Origin: Coprinellus micaceus
Taxonomy: Eukaryota; Basidiomycota; Agaricomycetes; Agaricales; Psathyrellaceae
Length of the DNA: 64,000 bases
Assembly: GCA_951394405.1 (NCBI GenBank)
Contig: OX596343.1
Location: forward strand, 558,001 to 622,000
Direction of reading: 5' to 3'
Below, piece by piece: positions 33,154 to 45,233 of the stretch. How positions within the stretch are numbered: position 1 is the first letter of the stretch; every line of letters begins with the position of its first letter. The notes beneath the pieces were generated by a model that saw only the letters and a list, made by a program, of their open reading frames with translations, did not search any database and was not told the origin of the DNA. The translations under genes were made by a program, and so were the position numbers.

Positions 33154-36100
33154 CTAGATCCAGTGGAGCAGGTTCCTTTCCGGCGAGATTGACAATGCTT
33201 CGCGGACCCAACTACGGAGGCTTCGCACGTCCGCCTTGTCGCATTGAATTCCAATTTCGAGAGCTTGCAAGCGAGGAAGCGACGTGGGTTTGGAGATGAA
33301 CGCGCCAATATCGCGGAGCGCCCTGGATGTGCCTAAGCCCTCTTCCCCATGGATCTCCCCACGGTGGACTGCACCCTTGCCGAATCTTAGGTTGAGCTCG
33401 AGGATCTCGATGGCACTGCGTGAAGGGATATTGGAGATGAAGTTCGCGGTCCAGGAGAGGCTTTGTGGTGGGTCGGGGGCATCGACCGTAAGGCGAAGAA
33501 TGGTGAGTGTGGGACATTGGGAGATCGACAACATGTGTTCCATGGGGTCTGGATTACATTATGAGTAACATGGGGGACGAGAGGGCCAGAAGTGAGCGAC
33601 AAACTTGCGATGCGGCCACCAGGTCTGAAAGTGAATGCCTCCAGCGATCTCCGACATTGATCCAAGAGGAGTTGGACATGGGAGTGGTACTTGGAAGAAT
33701 ACGCTGATACTTCCAGCTCTCGCAATTCGTTGAGGTTGATTTGGTTGGATGGGTCTAAGAGGAACTCGGCTGCACCGTCCAAGGCACTCCAAAGCTCAAG
33801 TCCTTCAAGCACGATATCGAATGGTCGTGGAATCGGCGTGATGTCCACGACAGGGCCTACAGAGGGGTGAAACAGCCATAACTGCTTCAATGTCGGCCAA
33901 CAAACCCCCACAAGTGCTAAAGGCGCCCACAGCAAGTCCAGGTCGATCAGGGTGTGCGATTCGCAGATCTCGACAATGGATTTTCGAACTGCGGAGGACA
34001 AGTTCTCCCATCTGCCCCACTGAGGAAAGAGACCCACAGGTTTTTCCGGCGACCGGTGGCGGGAATTATACCGCAGACAGGGGTGCGGAAATTCTGGCGT
34101 CGGTACACCTATTACACTGCTGATAGGGTAGCGGAATTTCAGGTGGGAGAGTAGCGAGGACGGACATCCCTTCCCGCTCACTGGTGCGCGGGTTTTCCGG
34201 ACATTAGGCATCGGGTTTCCTCATACCAGAGATATTGCTCAGAATGGGTCGGATTGGTAGTATATTACAGTGGACAGTATACAGTAGCTACGGGGGAACA
34301 TGCACGAAGTACCAGAGGTACCACAGCACCAACAGCCAGCGAAAAGGACCGGCAAGCGTCACGGTGGAGTGAATCAAATAAGTGAAGACACACGCCGTGG
34401 CGCATGGCTCAGTGAGTACCAGCCGGCAACGTACAGCGAGTGGTAACAGAACGCCGTGAGCGACCACTAGGACGCTGGAGAAAACCGAACCGAACGTATA
34501 GTATGAGAGTGCACCCCTGGGCCGATGTCGTACTCGCAAGTGGTAGGCGCGTCAGAACCCAGTTGGTCATCCACGAGTTAAAAGCCGAGAGGGAGAGCTA
34601 CTCACAGAGAGCAATATGGGGTGGTGGTACCCATGCTGAACATGGTGGAAAGCGTGCCATGAAACCTAGAGGGTGGAGTGCGGGAGGGAAATCCACGTTC
34701 GAATACAGGGAGCTGGGCTAAATATTGTAAGGGAGTGAGTTGTTCGCTTCGGACGGCTAGCCACCGCATAGATCCTGCGGACCGGAAGGGTTGCAAGGTT
34801 CACTCACCTGCTGAGCATTCACCAGAGGCAACAGGTAGTGAACAGTGCAAATACGCGAGGAGTCAGTGAACGGTAGCTAGAGGATGGCCTTCTCAATGAA
34901 ATGAACATACCGTACGGTGTTTTTCACCTAAAACTGCCCAGCGATCGCGCCCTACAATGCCGCACCTTTCAGCATCCGACGCGCATACACCCCGCCGATC
35001 CGTCCCAAACGGTGAGGAAGACCACCTACGGTACATAGCCGTGTAATATTGCATGTGGGCGAGGGGATATAGAGGCCAGAGCCGTCGCTCTTACTTGCGA
35101 GGCCCACACCAATCGGGTTGGGTGGTGCGGGATGGGATGATGATAGGTGCCCCAAATCGCCTCATAGGAGCGGAATCGGGCGTGTTTGGGCATATACGAC
35201 AAAGTAGAAGACGTTGAAGGTAAAAGGGCAAAGGGCGGGACGAAGATGAGGGTGATGGTGGTGGTGGTTGTGCAAGGGGCGGGCGACGACGAGCGGTGAT
35301 TGAGGCGCGTCGATCGGAGTTTGAAACTTTCGGACCAGCCAAACACTAAGTTAGGGTTAGCTGTGGGATGGCTCAGATATCAGAGCCGTGACGACTACTT
35401 GGTTTGACTTACTTGAACCACCTCGGTTGGAATTTGTAGCATCGAGTAAATCCGTGTAAGGGGCGTTGTCCAGCCGAAAGGTGGGTCAAAGCCCAAGCCC
35501 GCACTACTGTAACGGTGGCCCCTTTGGCGTGTTGAAATAGGGTCAGGAGGATTCAAGACCTGTGACTATGTGAGTCACTATGAATGGTTTATCCACCGGG
35601 AATAGTATTCAGATATGTTCATTTGGCAGGAAGTATGTTCAATTTCTTTTGTCCTGTGTATACGCGCCAGGGAGAATGGTCGTTAAGCCGTACCCGACTA
35701 GTCTGTTGGGATTCACTCGTCCTAGCTGGGTGGGGGCTAAATAGTTGAAGAAAAGGGCCTAACATCTGGCTTTAGAGTGATTCAATGTTACCTGCCCCCT
35801 GTTTTCTGCGCAGCCAAATGGTGGAACCTCAGATCTACCTGAGCAGCGGAAAACCCGCACTCGAGAGCTGCCTTGTCACCGGAAATATCCGCTACTGCGG
35901 GCGGTGCGGCATTTCCGCGCCGCCAGTTTCCGGTCAAAAGCGGCGGTTGTATCCAGATTCCCATCACCAGTCGCCGGAAATTCCTGTGGGTTTCTTTCCT
36001 CAGTGGCCCCCTGGTTGAAGATTGAGAGTGAACCCGTGGATCTGCCTTAAATGCAGTTTTCTGAGGGCAACAGCCAGGTGTGGGTCTCCCCGTAGCCACC

Positions 36101-36365
36101 CGTTCCCCGACGCAGCGTCCACCGCATCGGATATTGTAACTCGTTTCACACATGCTGCGATCCCTGGCGATGATGATAGTAGGTTGAAAAGGCGTCTCCC
36201 AGAGTCCCATGAGTCAAGCTTGATATGGTGAAATAAAATGCTGCGACAGGGGCTGAGGAACGCAAGCGAGGTCAAAGAGAGGCTTCTGAGAGTGGCTTCA
36301 TCAGGTTTCTTGTCGAGGTACGAGAGTAAGAGAAGTATTAGCTCAAGAGGTAAGGAAGAAAACAT
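33154..36365 (-). pseudogene. F-box/LRR-like paralogue 3, split by a transposon
   Basis: 5' part 36365-36010 (starts MFSSLPLELILLLLSYLDKK; F-box-like segment with CRSILFHHIKL) and 3' parts 34017-33620 and 33548-33154 (SIVEICESHTLIDLDLLWAP, LNELRELEVSA, ending LLHWI) belong to one gene. They are separated by the 1,988-bp element at 34018-36005. Deleting the element and one GCCC target copy makes the frame continuous through Pro-Gly-Gly-Arg-Trp-Glu, exactly where paralogues 1 and 2 align, and would give 382 residues. No stop or frameshift is visible in either part, so the insertion looks recent. The intron at 33549-33619 sits at the site conserved in the family, with an unusual GTGGCC donor. 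As it stands the gene cannot make the full protein unless the element is spliced out. Confidence 0.82.
34018..36005. mobile_element. CACTA-like non-autonomous DNA transposon, 1,988 bp
   Basis: Terminal inverted repeats begin CACTGAGGAAAGAGACCCAC (left) and, in complement, CACTGAGGAAAGAAACCCAC (right), matching at about 42 of 49 positions. Flanks are a direct GCCC at 34014-34017 and 36006-36009. Sub-terminal zones at both ends hold many short CGGAAA/TTTCCG motifs (for example near 34045, 34087, 34132, 35850, 35880 and 35920), the usual transposase-binding arrangement of CACTA/EnSpm elements. CACTG ends and a short target duplication fit that superfamily. No transposase frame is present, so mobilisation would need an autonomous partner elsewhere. 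It interrupts F-box gene 3. Confidence 0.85.
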
Positions 36366-36985
36366 GGTCGGGACTGTCAAGGGCCTGCAAGTTGATTTGT
36401 GTGGCCAACACCGCCCACGACAAGCCCTCGGGAGTACTGTTGACCACGATGCCGGGCATGCGGCTTTCAAGTTGTTCTTGACCATCGACCACCACGACCC
36501 AACCACGACCCAGACGCCTTCAATGCACTACGTGTTACGGCCTCTATAGCTTTCGATGATCCTCGTTCTGGGGTACTATAAATTTGGATCCCCCTGGAGC
36601 GCAGTGTAAGGTTGTTAGGATATCAGGTTTTCGTTGGCTGACTAGGGAGACTAGTTCCGGGGCTATGGAACTCTTGCTTTCGACAACTCCAAATATTCGC
36701 AAAAACTTACTGACAGTTACAGGTAGTCTTCTGTTCCAGGTTTCAATTGTCTCCTCTGAGTGTTTCAAGATCGACGATTGTAGGGGTACCTCTTGGTTAA
36801 ATGTGCCACCTTGGGCGGGCGATAAGCGATTTTGCACGGTGGCCAATGGGCGTTGCGATGTTGGTGAGGAAGTCACAAGTCTACTTAGACTCCGACCGGT
36901 CACAGGAGGGTCCGCTGGGTTACGTATTCGTGGATGCATGTTCACGAACGAGGCTTCTCTCCACACACAGACACACACACTTCGA
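36366..36985. other. Promoter region between F-box gene 3 and helicase 1
   Basis: Contains a block near 36795-36895 that recurs at about 40935-41045 upstream of helicase 2, including GGGCGTTGCGATG and GAAGTCACAAGTCTA, then a CA-rich tract and a TATA box. Confidence 0.6.
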
Positions 36986-36993
36986 TATAAATA
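36986..36993 (+). promoter_or_regulatory. TATA box of helicase 1
   Basis: TATAAATA 78 bp before the ATG at 37071, directly after a CA-rich tract. Followed by TGATATGGTTCGT, the same downstream sequence as at helicase 2. Confidence 0.65.
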
Positions 36994-37070
36994 TGATATG
37001 GTTCGTCTTGGTGCATCCTTCACCCCGTTCCCCAGCTCTGACTCTGCCCGTCTCAGCACTGTGGAACGCC

Positions 37071-40000
37071 ATGAACTGCCCTCATCTATTGTCCTCTGGC
37101 GCTTGCCCGGATGGGTCTTCCTGTACCTTCAACCATACTCTCCTATCATGCGAGCCCTGTGGGTATCTCGCGCCGAGTCCAAACGAGTACCGCCAGCATA
37201 TGGGGTCCAAACACCATCGATCCCGCACAAAAGACGGGAAAGTTCTTGGTCAGGCTTATTCCTGCGCTATCTGCGACGCTAACGTTCCATCGGCGTGTTG
37301 GATCGAGCATCTCGCGGGCACCAGGCATTGTTCACTCGCGAAGAAGAGCGGAGTGGATCCTGCAATCGCACCAAGCGATGCGACGAGCACTAATACCATG
37401 GACTATTGCCCCATTTGCCAGGACCTCATTCGAAAGCAAGATTGGGAAAAGCACCTTGGCTGGGCGAGGCACAAGCGCAGGGAAACGTTCGTCAAGTACC
37501 GCACAGTCCTAGAGGAAGCGGAGAAGGATAAGAATGGTGTCACCGTGGAAGGTGCCACCGACCTGGGCTTCCTCGACCCGGCGGGGATGACCCAGCGCTG
37601 GGAAGGTCATGAAGGAATGCTGGTCGCCAAGTCCCCCGACTCGGCTAAGATGACAGTCCTAGTGAGAGTCGAGCTCGCATCCTCCCAAGGCAGCAAGCGG
37701 ACTCAGTCTGGGTACGTACGACGCATTCCGGTGCAAGCGCCTTTCGTGTTTGTGCTGACCCTTTTCAGATTTACCATTGGGTCAGCGCACCTGGGCAAGG
37801 TTACCCCATCTGACCCGGCCTTTGTCAGATTCAAATTTCACAAGAGGTCTATTGGTCGGTACGAAGATCGTATCGAGTTTACATTCGAAGATACGCATCT
37901 CAAGAAACGGTTTGCCATAACACGCCCCCTGCGAGTCATTGTCGGCAACGAAGCCGATCATGAAGCATTGAAGCCCACTTCTCCCTACGTCGATCCCCGC
38001 TCGCGTAATCGCGCCAACAGACACGAGCCTGCTAAAGCGGGCATAGTCCCTGGAGTCCCACCACCTTCAATAAACACTGTCAAATACGTGCGCCCTCTAC
38101 CATTTGCCAACATCCCGAAGGACTTGTCAGACCACTTGAGCAGCTCGGAAGGGTCTGTTTCACTGAGGCAACAAATAGACGATGTCCGACGAATGTTTTT
38201 GCCCCCCGACTTGAATAACGCTACCTACGCTCGTCACTTCAAGCATCTCTTATGGATCGAGGAGTACAGAACGGAGTGCGTATTCTCCTGTCACGAACAT
38301 TACTTGGGATCCTTAATATTTGTCTTGTGCAGATCCGACCTTCAGCGGTATGACATGACTGATACGACTCTCGACAAACAGAAGGCCTACTACTAGTAAG
38401 CCTGTGAATCATCCATCGCATGTCGCTGAGACTAACCAGGCCCAAGTCTTACCATCCCCGGCCTCGCCGAGAAACGGCCAAGCGTCCTCTTCGGCGACCG
38501 TATTCTCTTTCAGCGCCAGAACATGCCCGCCAGCAAGTGGTACGAAGGCCATGTCCACATTGTCCGCCAGAGGGAAGTTGGGCTTTGCTTTCACACCTCC
38601 TTTACGACAGGGGGCTGGTCCAAAACCCAGAAGTATAACGTTTGCTTCAAACTCAATCGCATTGTTCTTAGGCGTCAGCACGCAGCATTGGGTTCGCCAT
38701 TCAACCAGGAGAGAGTCTTCTTCCCCACCCCGCAACACGCAGGACAACAGGGGCCGACTCGCCAAATCGCGTTTCTCAACCCGCTGATTGGTTCCAATCC
38801 CCGACAGGCCGAGGCCGTCAAGGAGATCGTTTCCCTTAAGCCTGGTTCCGTTCCGTTCGTTGTATTTGGCCCGTGAGTTTTTACCCTTTCGAACAGGTCG
38901 CGCGGTAAACTTTTTCCTTGCCTCCCTCAGGCCCGGAACAGGAAAAACTGTCACTGTCGTCGAGGCTATCCGCCAACTCCTATGCACCAAGAACACCAAC
39001 ATTCGTATCCTTGCATGTGCCCCAAGTAATTCCGCCGCCGACCTCATTGCCGAGCGCTTGTCGGCAGCCCTCGACCCCACCGAGATGTTCAGAATGTATG
39101 CCCCATCTCGTCCCAGGGAGAGCGTGCCCAACGCACTCAATTCTTATGTCTACCATACACCCGCGAGCCAAGCCCAAGATGCCCAGAGTCAATCTTTTGG
39201 CGTGCCACCCGTCAAGGACTTGAAGAAGTTCAAGGTTATCGTCTCGACGTGCATTGCCTCGAGCATGCTCAGCGGAGTAGGCGTGCCCATGGGTCACTTT
39301 AACTGGCTCTTCGTTGACGAGGCAGGCCAAGCGACCGAGCCGGAGGTCTGCGTCCCCATCAAGACGCTTGCGGACCCCAAGACAAACCTGGTACTGAGCG
39401 GGGACCCGAAGCAACTTGGTCCAATTGTGAGGAGCGCTGTCGCCCGAGGGCTTGGGCTGGATAAGAGTTTGCTGGAGAGGCTGATGGCGAGGGGTGACGT
39501 ATACGGGGTACCGGGCTCGGGATGGGACGCGCCCACTCCCACTCCCGGACAGGCAAAGGCGGTCGTGAAGTTGACTCAGAACTTCCGTTCCCACCCCGCT
39601 ATCCTCAACTTCCCTAACGAGCGCTTCTATGGAGGAGACTTGGTGGCGTGTGGTCCCACTGCCACCACACATGCGTACTTGAACTCGCCTCTCCTCCCTC
39701 GTGCTGCCGCCAAGAAGTTCCCCATTGTCTTTCACGCCGTCGTGGGTAAGGACGATCGCGAGGCGTCGAGCCCGTCGTTCTTCAACGTCGACGAGGTCTT
39801 ACAGGTGAGATCGTATGTGCGGCAGTTGAAAGGGGCAAGCGGGAAGTTCAGAACAGGTGAGTGGTCCACTCGTCACGACCTCTCAAATGCTAACATTGAC
39901 ACACCGCAATAGCTGACGGCGACATCGGGGTGATTGCTCCATACCACGCCCAGTGTCTTAAGTTGAGGAAAGACCTCCGGTCCGTAGCGGGCAGCGTGAA

Positions 40001-40568
40001 GGTGGGGTCGGTCGAGGAGTTCCAAGGCCAGGTCAGTCGCTTTTGAATGCCAGTACGAATCACTGTCCTCCTGACATGAGACCTATCACCCAGGAACGCA
40101 AGGTTATCATCATCTCCACCGTCCGGAGCAGCGAGGAATTCGTCAACTTCGATCTCCGACACACCCTTGGCTTTGTCGCCAACCCTAGACGTTTCAATGG
40201 TGCGTACTCATCTCACGATCTTCACCCTTCTTGGCATAACATCTTCGATCTTACCAATAGTTGCTGTCACCCGAGCCAAAGCACTTCTAATTATCGTCGG
40301 AAATCCGCATGTTCTGGGCCTCGATCCCCTTTGGAAGGCCTTCCTCAGCTATATTCATAAGAACGGTGGGTGGGCTGGGTCTCCCGATATCCCTTGGGAC
40401 CCTCAGGAGGTCGACGATGGTCCTGGTGGAGAGGGATATGGTGCGCGTGTGAGGAGGGAAGCAGAGGTCGAGATAGATGAGCTGGCCAGAAGGGTTATGG
40501 AGGTGTCCATGGATGCGAGTGGGGAAGGGGATGTGAATGTGGATCAGCCCTGGGGGGAGTGGGAGTAG
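37071..40568 (+). CDS. Zinc-finger SDE3/MOV10-like RNA helicase, copy 1
   Basis: Superfamily 1 RNA helicase of the MOV10/SDE3 group; relatives act with Argonaute or RNA-dependent RNA polymerase pathways. Exons: 37071-37711, 37769-38275, 38333-38395, 38447-38872, 38931-39856, 39913-40031, 40094-40199, 40261-40568; 1,031 residues. N-terminus: CCCH finger (C-x8-C-x5-C-x3-H, residues 3-23), then three C2H2 fingers with CxxC-x12-H spacing (CEPCGY, CAICDA, CPICQD), a type that can bind double-stranded RNA. Then [17 protein letters not shown], and helicase motifs [62 protein letters not shown] and [15 protein letters not shown], all intact. The acidic C-terminal tail is short. Exon 4 must begin at 38447: the stronger-looking CAG 7 nt upstream would create TAG. 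Silencing or antiviral role is inference from the family. Confidence 0.92.
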
Positions 40569-40835
40569 CCGATATCGATGTCGCTACATTTATCGCCACC
40601 GTCCCCAAGCCGTCCTTTGATCATGTTGATTCAGACGTTCTACTATGTTGTCTTACTTTCGCGAACATATCGCCCTTTGAATTATTTACCTTGCACTACT
40701 CATTCTCACCTGGTAGTGACAAACGCTGACAGTGTCTATACCCTGAATCTGGGCAAGGATTCGGAGCCCCTAACTCAACAAGCGCCCATACCAAAAATAG
40801 AAATATGTTCTCACAGCACTACGGCGCATCGTTCG
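40261..40835. repeat. 3' duplicated segment, copy 1 (last exon and 3' flank of helicase 1)
   Basis: Matches 44371-44910 at roughly 90-95 percent, covering the last exon and about 260 bp of 3' flank (for example CTGAATCTGGGCAAGGATTC in both). The first exons of the two genes differ far more, so similarity is concentrated at the 3' end. Confidence 0.85.
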
Positions 40836-41177
40836 GTGTTGTGAGCAATCCCAAAATATTGCTGACGGTTGCGCATGCAGGCGGTCTTCTGTTCTAATTC
40901 CTGGACTATTACGAGGTCGACAGTCGTGGAGGCCCCTCTTCGCTAACTGTGCCACGTTGGGCTAGGATTAAGCGTTTTTGTGCGGTGGCCGAGGGTGGGC
41001 GTTGCGATGTGGGTGAAGAAGTCACAAGTCTAGACTCCGACCCGTCATAGTGACTCACACACACACACACACATACACACACGCCCTCGAGAGTATAAAT
41101 GTGATATGGTTCGTGTGCCCTGGGTCCCTCATCTCGTTCCTCATCTCTGACGCCCCTCGTCTCAGCGACTGTGGAAC
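40836..41177. promoter_or_regulatory. Promoter region of helicase 2
   Basis: Carries the block shared with helicase 1 (GGGCGTTGCGATGTGGGTGA, GAAGTCACAAGTCTA near 41000-41035), a perfect CA microsatellite at about 41056-41082, and TATAAAT at 41094-41100, 78 bp before the ATG. Confidence 0.6.
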
Positions 41178-44100
41178 ATGAATTGCCCTCACATCATAGA
41201 CTCTGGCACTTGCCCAAACGGATCTGAGTGTAGGTTCAACCACAGTGTGCTCTCTTGCGAGCCCTGTGGTTATATTGCGTCAGATCGCAACGCCTACAAA
41301 ATCCATCTTCAAACGAAGAGGCATCTTCAGCTAACAACAGCTGGTAGCGTCCCGTTTGAGTCGTGGCGATGCTCTATCTGCGAGAAGAATGTTGGATCGG
41401 TAGGATGGCGGGATCACCTTGCCAGCAAGAAGCATCGCTTACGCGCAGGAGCTGCTGGCGTTCAGAATGCCGACGTTGCCCCAGCACAATGGGTACCGAA
41501 CGAGGCAATCGAAGTCTACTGTTCTCTTTGTCGACATGTCTTTCCGAAAGAAATTTGGGAGAGGCATCTAGCGGGGTCCAAGCACCGGAGCAAGGAGACA
41601 TTCGTCAAGTACCGTGGCGTATTGGAGGAAGCCGAAAAAGACAAGAACGGTGTTACTGTCGAAGGCACTACCAATCCCGGCTTCCTGGACCCTGCGAGTA
41701 TTCCCCTGGTCTGGGAAGGGGACTCCCGGATGTTAGTCGTCAAGTGCCCGAACCCCGCGGGAACCGTCAAGCTGGCTAAAATCGAGCTTTCCTCAAACCA
41801 AGGAACCAAGCGCGTTCAATCAGGGTACGGAGAGTCATTTCGTTCCTGGCTTTTACTTATGCGGATTCATTCCTTCAATAGATTCGCCATTGCTTCAACG
41901 CATCTGGGGTGGATTACCCCTTCTAGTCCTGCCTTTATTCGGTTCAAGTTCACCCAGCGTTCTATCGGCCGTTACGAAGACCGAATTGAACTCACTTTCG
42001 AAGACACTTCCCTCCATGTACGCTTCGTCATTACCCGTCCTCTCCAAGTTATCGTCGGCAATCAAGCCGACCATGAATCCCTCAAACCCACCTCGCCCTA
42101 CGTCGACCCTCGCCTCCAGGATGGCAAATCAGTTCGCCGTGAACCAGAGGCCACTGTCATTCCTGGGGTACCCCCACCCTCGGTCAACGCGGTCAACTAT
42201 GTGACGTCGTTGCCAATGGCCAGAATACCGAAAGATCTGTCAGAGATGTTGAGCAGGTCAGAGGGTCGGGTACCACTGAGGCAACAAGTCGACGACATGC
42301 GTCGGACGTTCTTACCAGCGACCCTGAACACCAGCACTCATGCCCGCCACTTCAAGAATCTGTTGTGGATGGACGAATACAGGACAGAGTAAGCAATGTT
42401 TTTTTTTGCAGGGATGACCCTAGTTTCTCACCCCGGGTATCGCGCAGAGCTGACCTTCAGCGGTACGATATGACCGACGCAACCCTCAACAAGCACAACT
42501 CTTACTACTAGTGAGTTCAGCGGGTCCTGACTCCTCTTCTCTGCAGGTCGTCTCTAACCAGAAATGGAGCCTCATCATCCCAGGTCTCGCGGAGAAACGC
42601 CCAAGCGTCCTCGTCGGTGATCGCATTTACTTCCGACGTCCAAGTATGCCAAACGGCCAGTGGTATGAAGGGCACGTACACGTCGTCCGCCAGAGCGAAG
42701 TTGGGCTCTGCTTCCACACTTCCTTCACGACGGGTGGTTGGGCCCCAAACCAGAAGTATAATGTACGCTTCAAGCTAAATCGAATCGTGCTTAGACGCCA
42801 GCACCAAGCCTTAGATTCAGCGTTCAATGAAGAGAGAGTCCTCTTCCCCACTCCACAACACGCCGGTCGACAGGTGTCGACTCGCAGATCCCTGTTCTTC
42901 AACCCATTGATTGGCGCCAATCCCCGACAGGCTGAGGCTGTCGAGGAGATCAGATCACTCCCACTAGGGTCTGTACCGTTTGTCGTCTTTGGCCCGTGAG
43001 TACATCCTCGACAACCTTTTGATTTTGAAGACAACAAACCTCATCCGCTCTCCTGCCCCTAGGCCTGGAACTGGGAAGACTGTGACCATCGTCGAGGCCA
43101 TCCGCCAGCTCTGCACCAACCCCGAGACTCGTATTCTCGCATGCGCACCAAGCAATTCCGCGGCTGACCTCATTGCCGAACGGTTATCGACGGCCCTCTC
43201 ACCCGCCGAGATGTTGAGGATGTATGCACCATCGCGTTCCAAGGAGAGCGTGCCCACTGCGCTCGGCTCCTACGTCTACCACGCCCCCGCAAACCAAACC
43301 CAGTACGCTCAGAGGCAATGCTTTGGCGTGCCGCCCCTCGACGACCTGAAGAAATTCAGAGTCATTGTCGCGACATGCATCGCGTCGAGCATGCTCAGCG
43401 GTGTAGGCATGCCCCGGGGTCACTTCAACTGGCTCTTCGTCGACGAAGCAGGGCAAGCGACTGAGCCGGAGGTTTGTGTCCCTCTTAAGACACTCGCCGA
43501 CCCAAATATGAACGTGGTGCTGAGCGGGGACCCGAAGCAACTTGGCCCGATTGTGAGAAGTGCCGTCGCCCGGGCGCTCGGGCTAGATAAGAGCTGGCTG
43601 GAGAGGTTAATGGAGAGAGGAGACGTGTACGGGATTCCAGGTGCGCAATCGGATGACCCAGTACCCTCTCCCGGACAGGCAAAGGCTGTGGTGAAGTTGA
43701 CCCAGAACTTCCGCTCCCACCCCGCTATTCTCAACTTCCCCAATGAGCGGTTCTATGGAGGAGACTTGGTCGCTTGTGGTCGGATCGCTGACACCCACGC
43801 CTACCTAACTTCGCCGCTCCTCCCTCGTTCTGCCGCCGCCAAGTTCCCCGTTATCTTCCATGCAGTGGTGGGTAAAGATGACCGCGAGGCATCGAGCCCG
43901 TCGTTCTTCAACGTCGACGAGGTCTTGCAGGTCAAATCGTATGTGCAGCGGTTGAAGGAAGCACGCGGAAAGTTCAGAACCGGTGAGCCCTCTGCACCCG
44001 ATGACCTCCCACACACTAACCTGCTGTAATAGCTGACGGGGACATTGGGGTGATTGCCCCGTACCACGCCCAGTGCCTTAAGTTGAGGAGCACACTCAGG

Positions 44101-44678
44101 TCCGTGGCGGACAGCGTGAAGGTGGGGTCGGTCGAGGAGTTCCAAGGCCAGGTCAGTCCCTTTTGAATGCCACTACGTATCGCTGGCTTACTCACATGGG
44201 ACCTATCACCCAGGAACGGAAGGTTATTATCATTTCCACTGTTCGAAGCAGCAAGGAATTTGTCAACTTCGACCTCCGACACACTCTTGGCTTTGTTGCC
44301 AATCCCAGGCGCTTTAATGGTGCGGACTCATCTCACGACCTTCACCCTTCTTGCCTAACGACTTCAATAGTTGCTGTCACCCGAGCCAAAGCACTTCTAA
44401 TTATCGTCGGAAATCCGCATGTTCTGGGCCTCGACCCCCTTTGGAAGGCCTTCCTCAGCTATATTCATAAAAACGGTGGGTGGACTGGGTCTCCCGATAT
44501 CCCTTGGGACCCTCAGGAGGTTGACGATGGTCCTGGTGGGGAGGGATATGGTGCTCGTGTGAGGAGGGAAGCAGAGGTGGAGATAGATGAATTGGCCAGG
44601 AGGGTCATGGAGGTGTCCATGGATGCGAGCGGGGAGGAGGATGTGAATGTAGATCGGCCCTGGAGAGAGTCGGAGTAG
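41178..44678 (+). CDS. Zinc-finger SDE3/MOV10-like RNA helicase, copy 2
   Basis: Tandem paralogue of copy 1 with identical exon structure: 41178-41824, 41882-42388, 42448-42510, 42570-42995, 43063-43982, 44033-44151, 44214-44319, 44371-44678; also 1,031 residues. It keeps the CCCH finger (CPHIIDSGTCPNGSECRFNH) and three C2H2 fingers (CEPCGY, CSICEK, CSLCRH), and all helicase motifs: [65 protein letters not shown]. Zinc-finger regions have diverged from copy 1 much more than the helicase core, which suggests changing RNA or partner recognition with a constant motor. Exon 4 is placed at 42570: a good polypyrimidine-CAG acceptor 23 nt earlier would give an immediate stop. Shares promoter block and 3' flank with copy 1. 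Confidence 0.92.
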
Positions 44679-44930
44679 CCGATGTCGCTACACTTATCCC
44701 CACTGTCCTTTGAAATGCTTTGATCATGTTGATTCAGACGCTCTACTATGTTGTCTTACTTTCGCGAACCTATTGCCCTTTGAAGTATTTACCTTGCACT
44801 ACTCATTCTCACTTGGAAGTGACGAACGCTGACAGTGTCCATACCCTGAATCTGGGCAAGGATTCGGAGCCCCAAACTCAACAAGCGCCCATACCAAAAA
44901 TGGATATCCGTTCCCACGGCACTATCCAGG
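44371..44930. repeat. 3' duplicated segment, copy 2
   Basis: Counterpart of 40261-40835: last exon plus 3' flank of helicase 2. Confidence 0.85.
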
Positions 44931-45233
44931 ACACGCGGCGCGTCGTTTAGTGTTGAGACTCGCGCTACTTTCCTCCTTACTCTCATCACCCCCCATTGTG
45001 CGAGTTCCAGGACCGCCGATTGCATTTTCTGAAGGATTAGGTGTACTAAGGGCGTCGAGGTGAGAACACGGACAGCATCTATGTTATCATCTTTGACAAT
45101 CTCAGCCCATTGGCGTGACTTCACCTGTGTCCCGACTTTTTCTACACCACCTAGACCGTACAGCTGCTAATACACGGTAATCAGTCATCCGAGGCGGTAG
45201 AAACGACGCAAAAAGGAAAGATCTACTTCAATC
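44931..45233. other. Spacer between helicase 2 and CSN3
   Basis: 3' flank and CSN3 promoter; no gene seen. Confidence 0.5.

Noticed and set aside
41056..41082. CA microsatellite considered as part of a mobile element or telomere-like repeat
   Set aside because: A simple dinucleotide run without flanking duplications; ordinary microsatellite.
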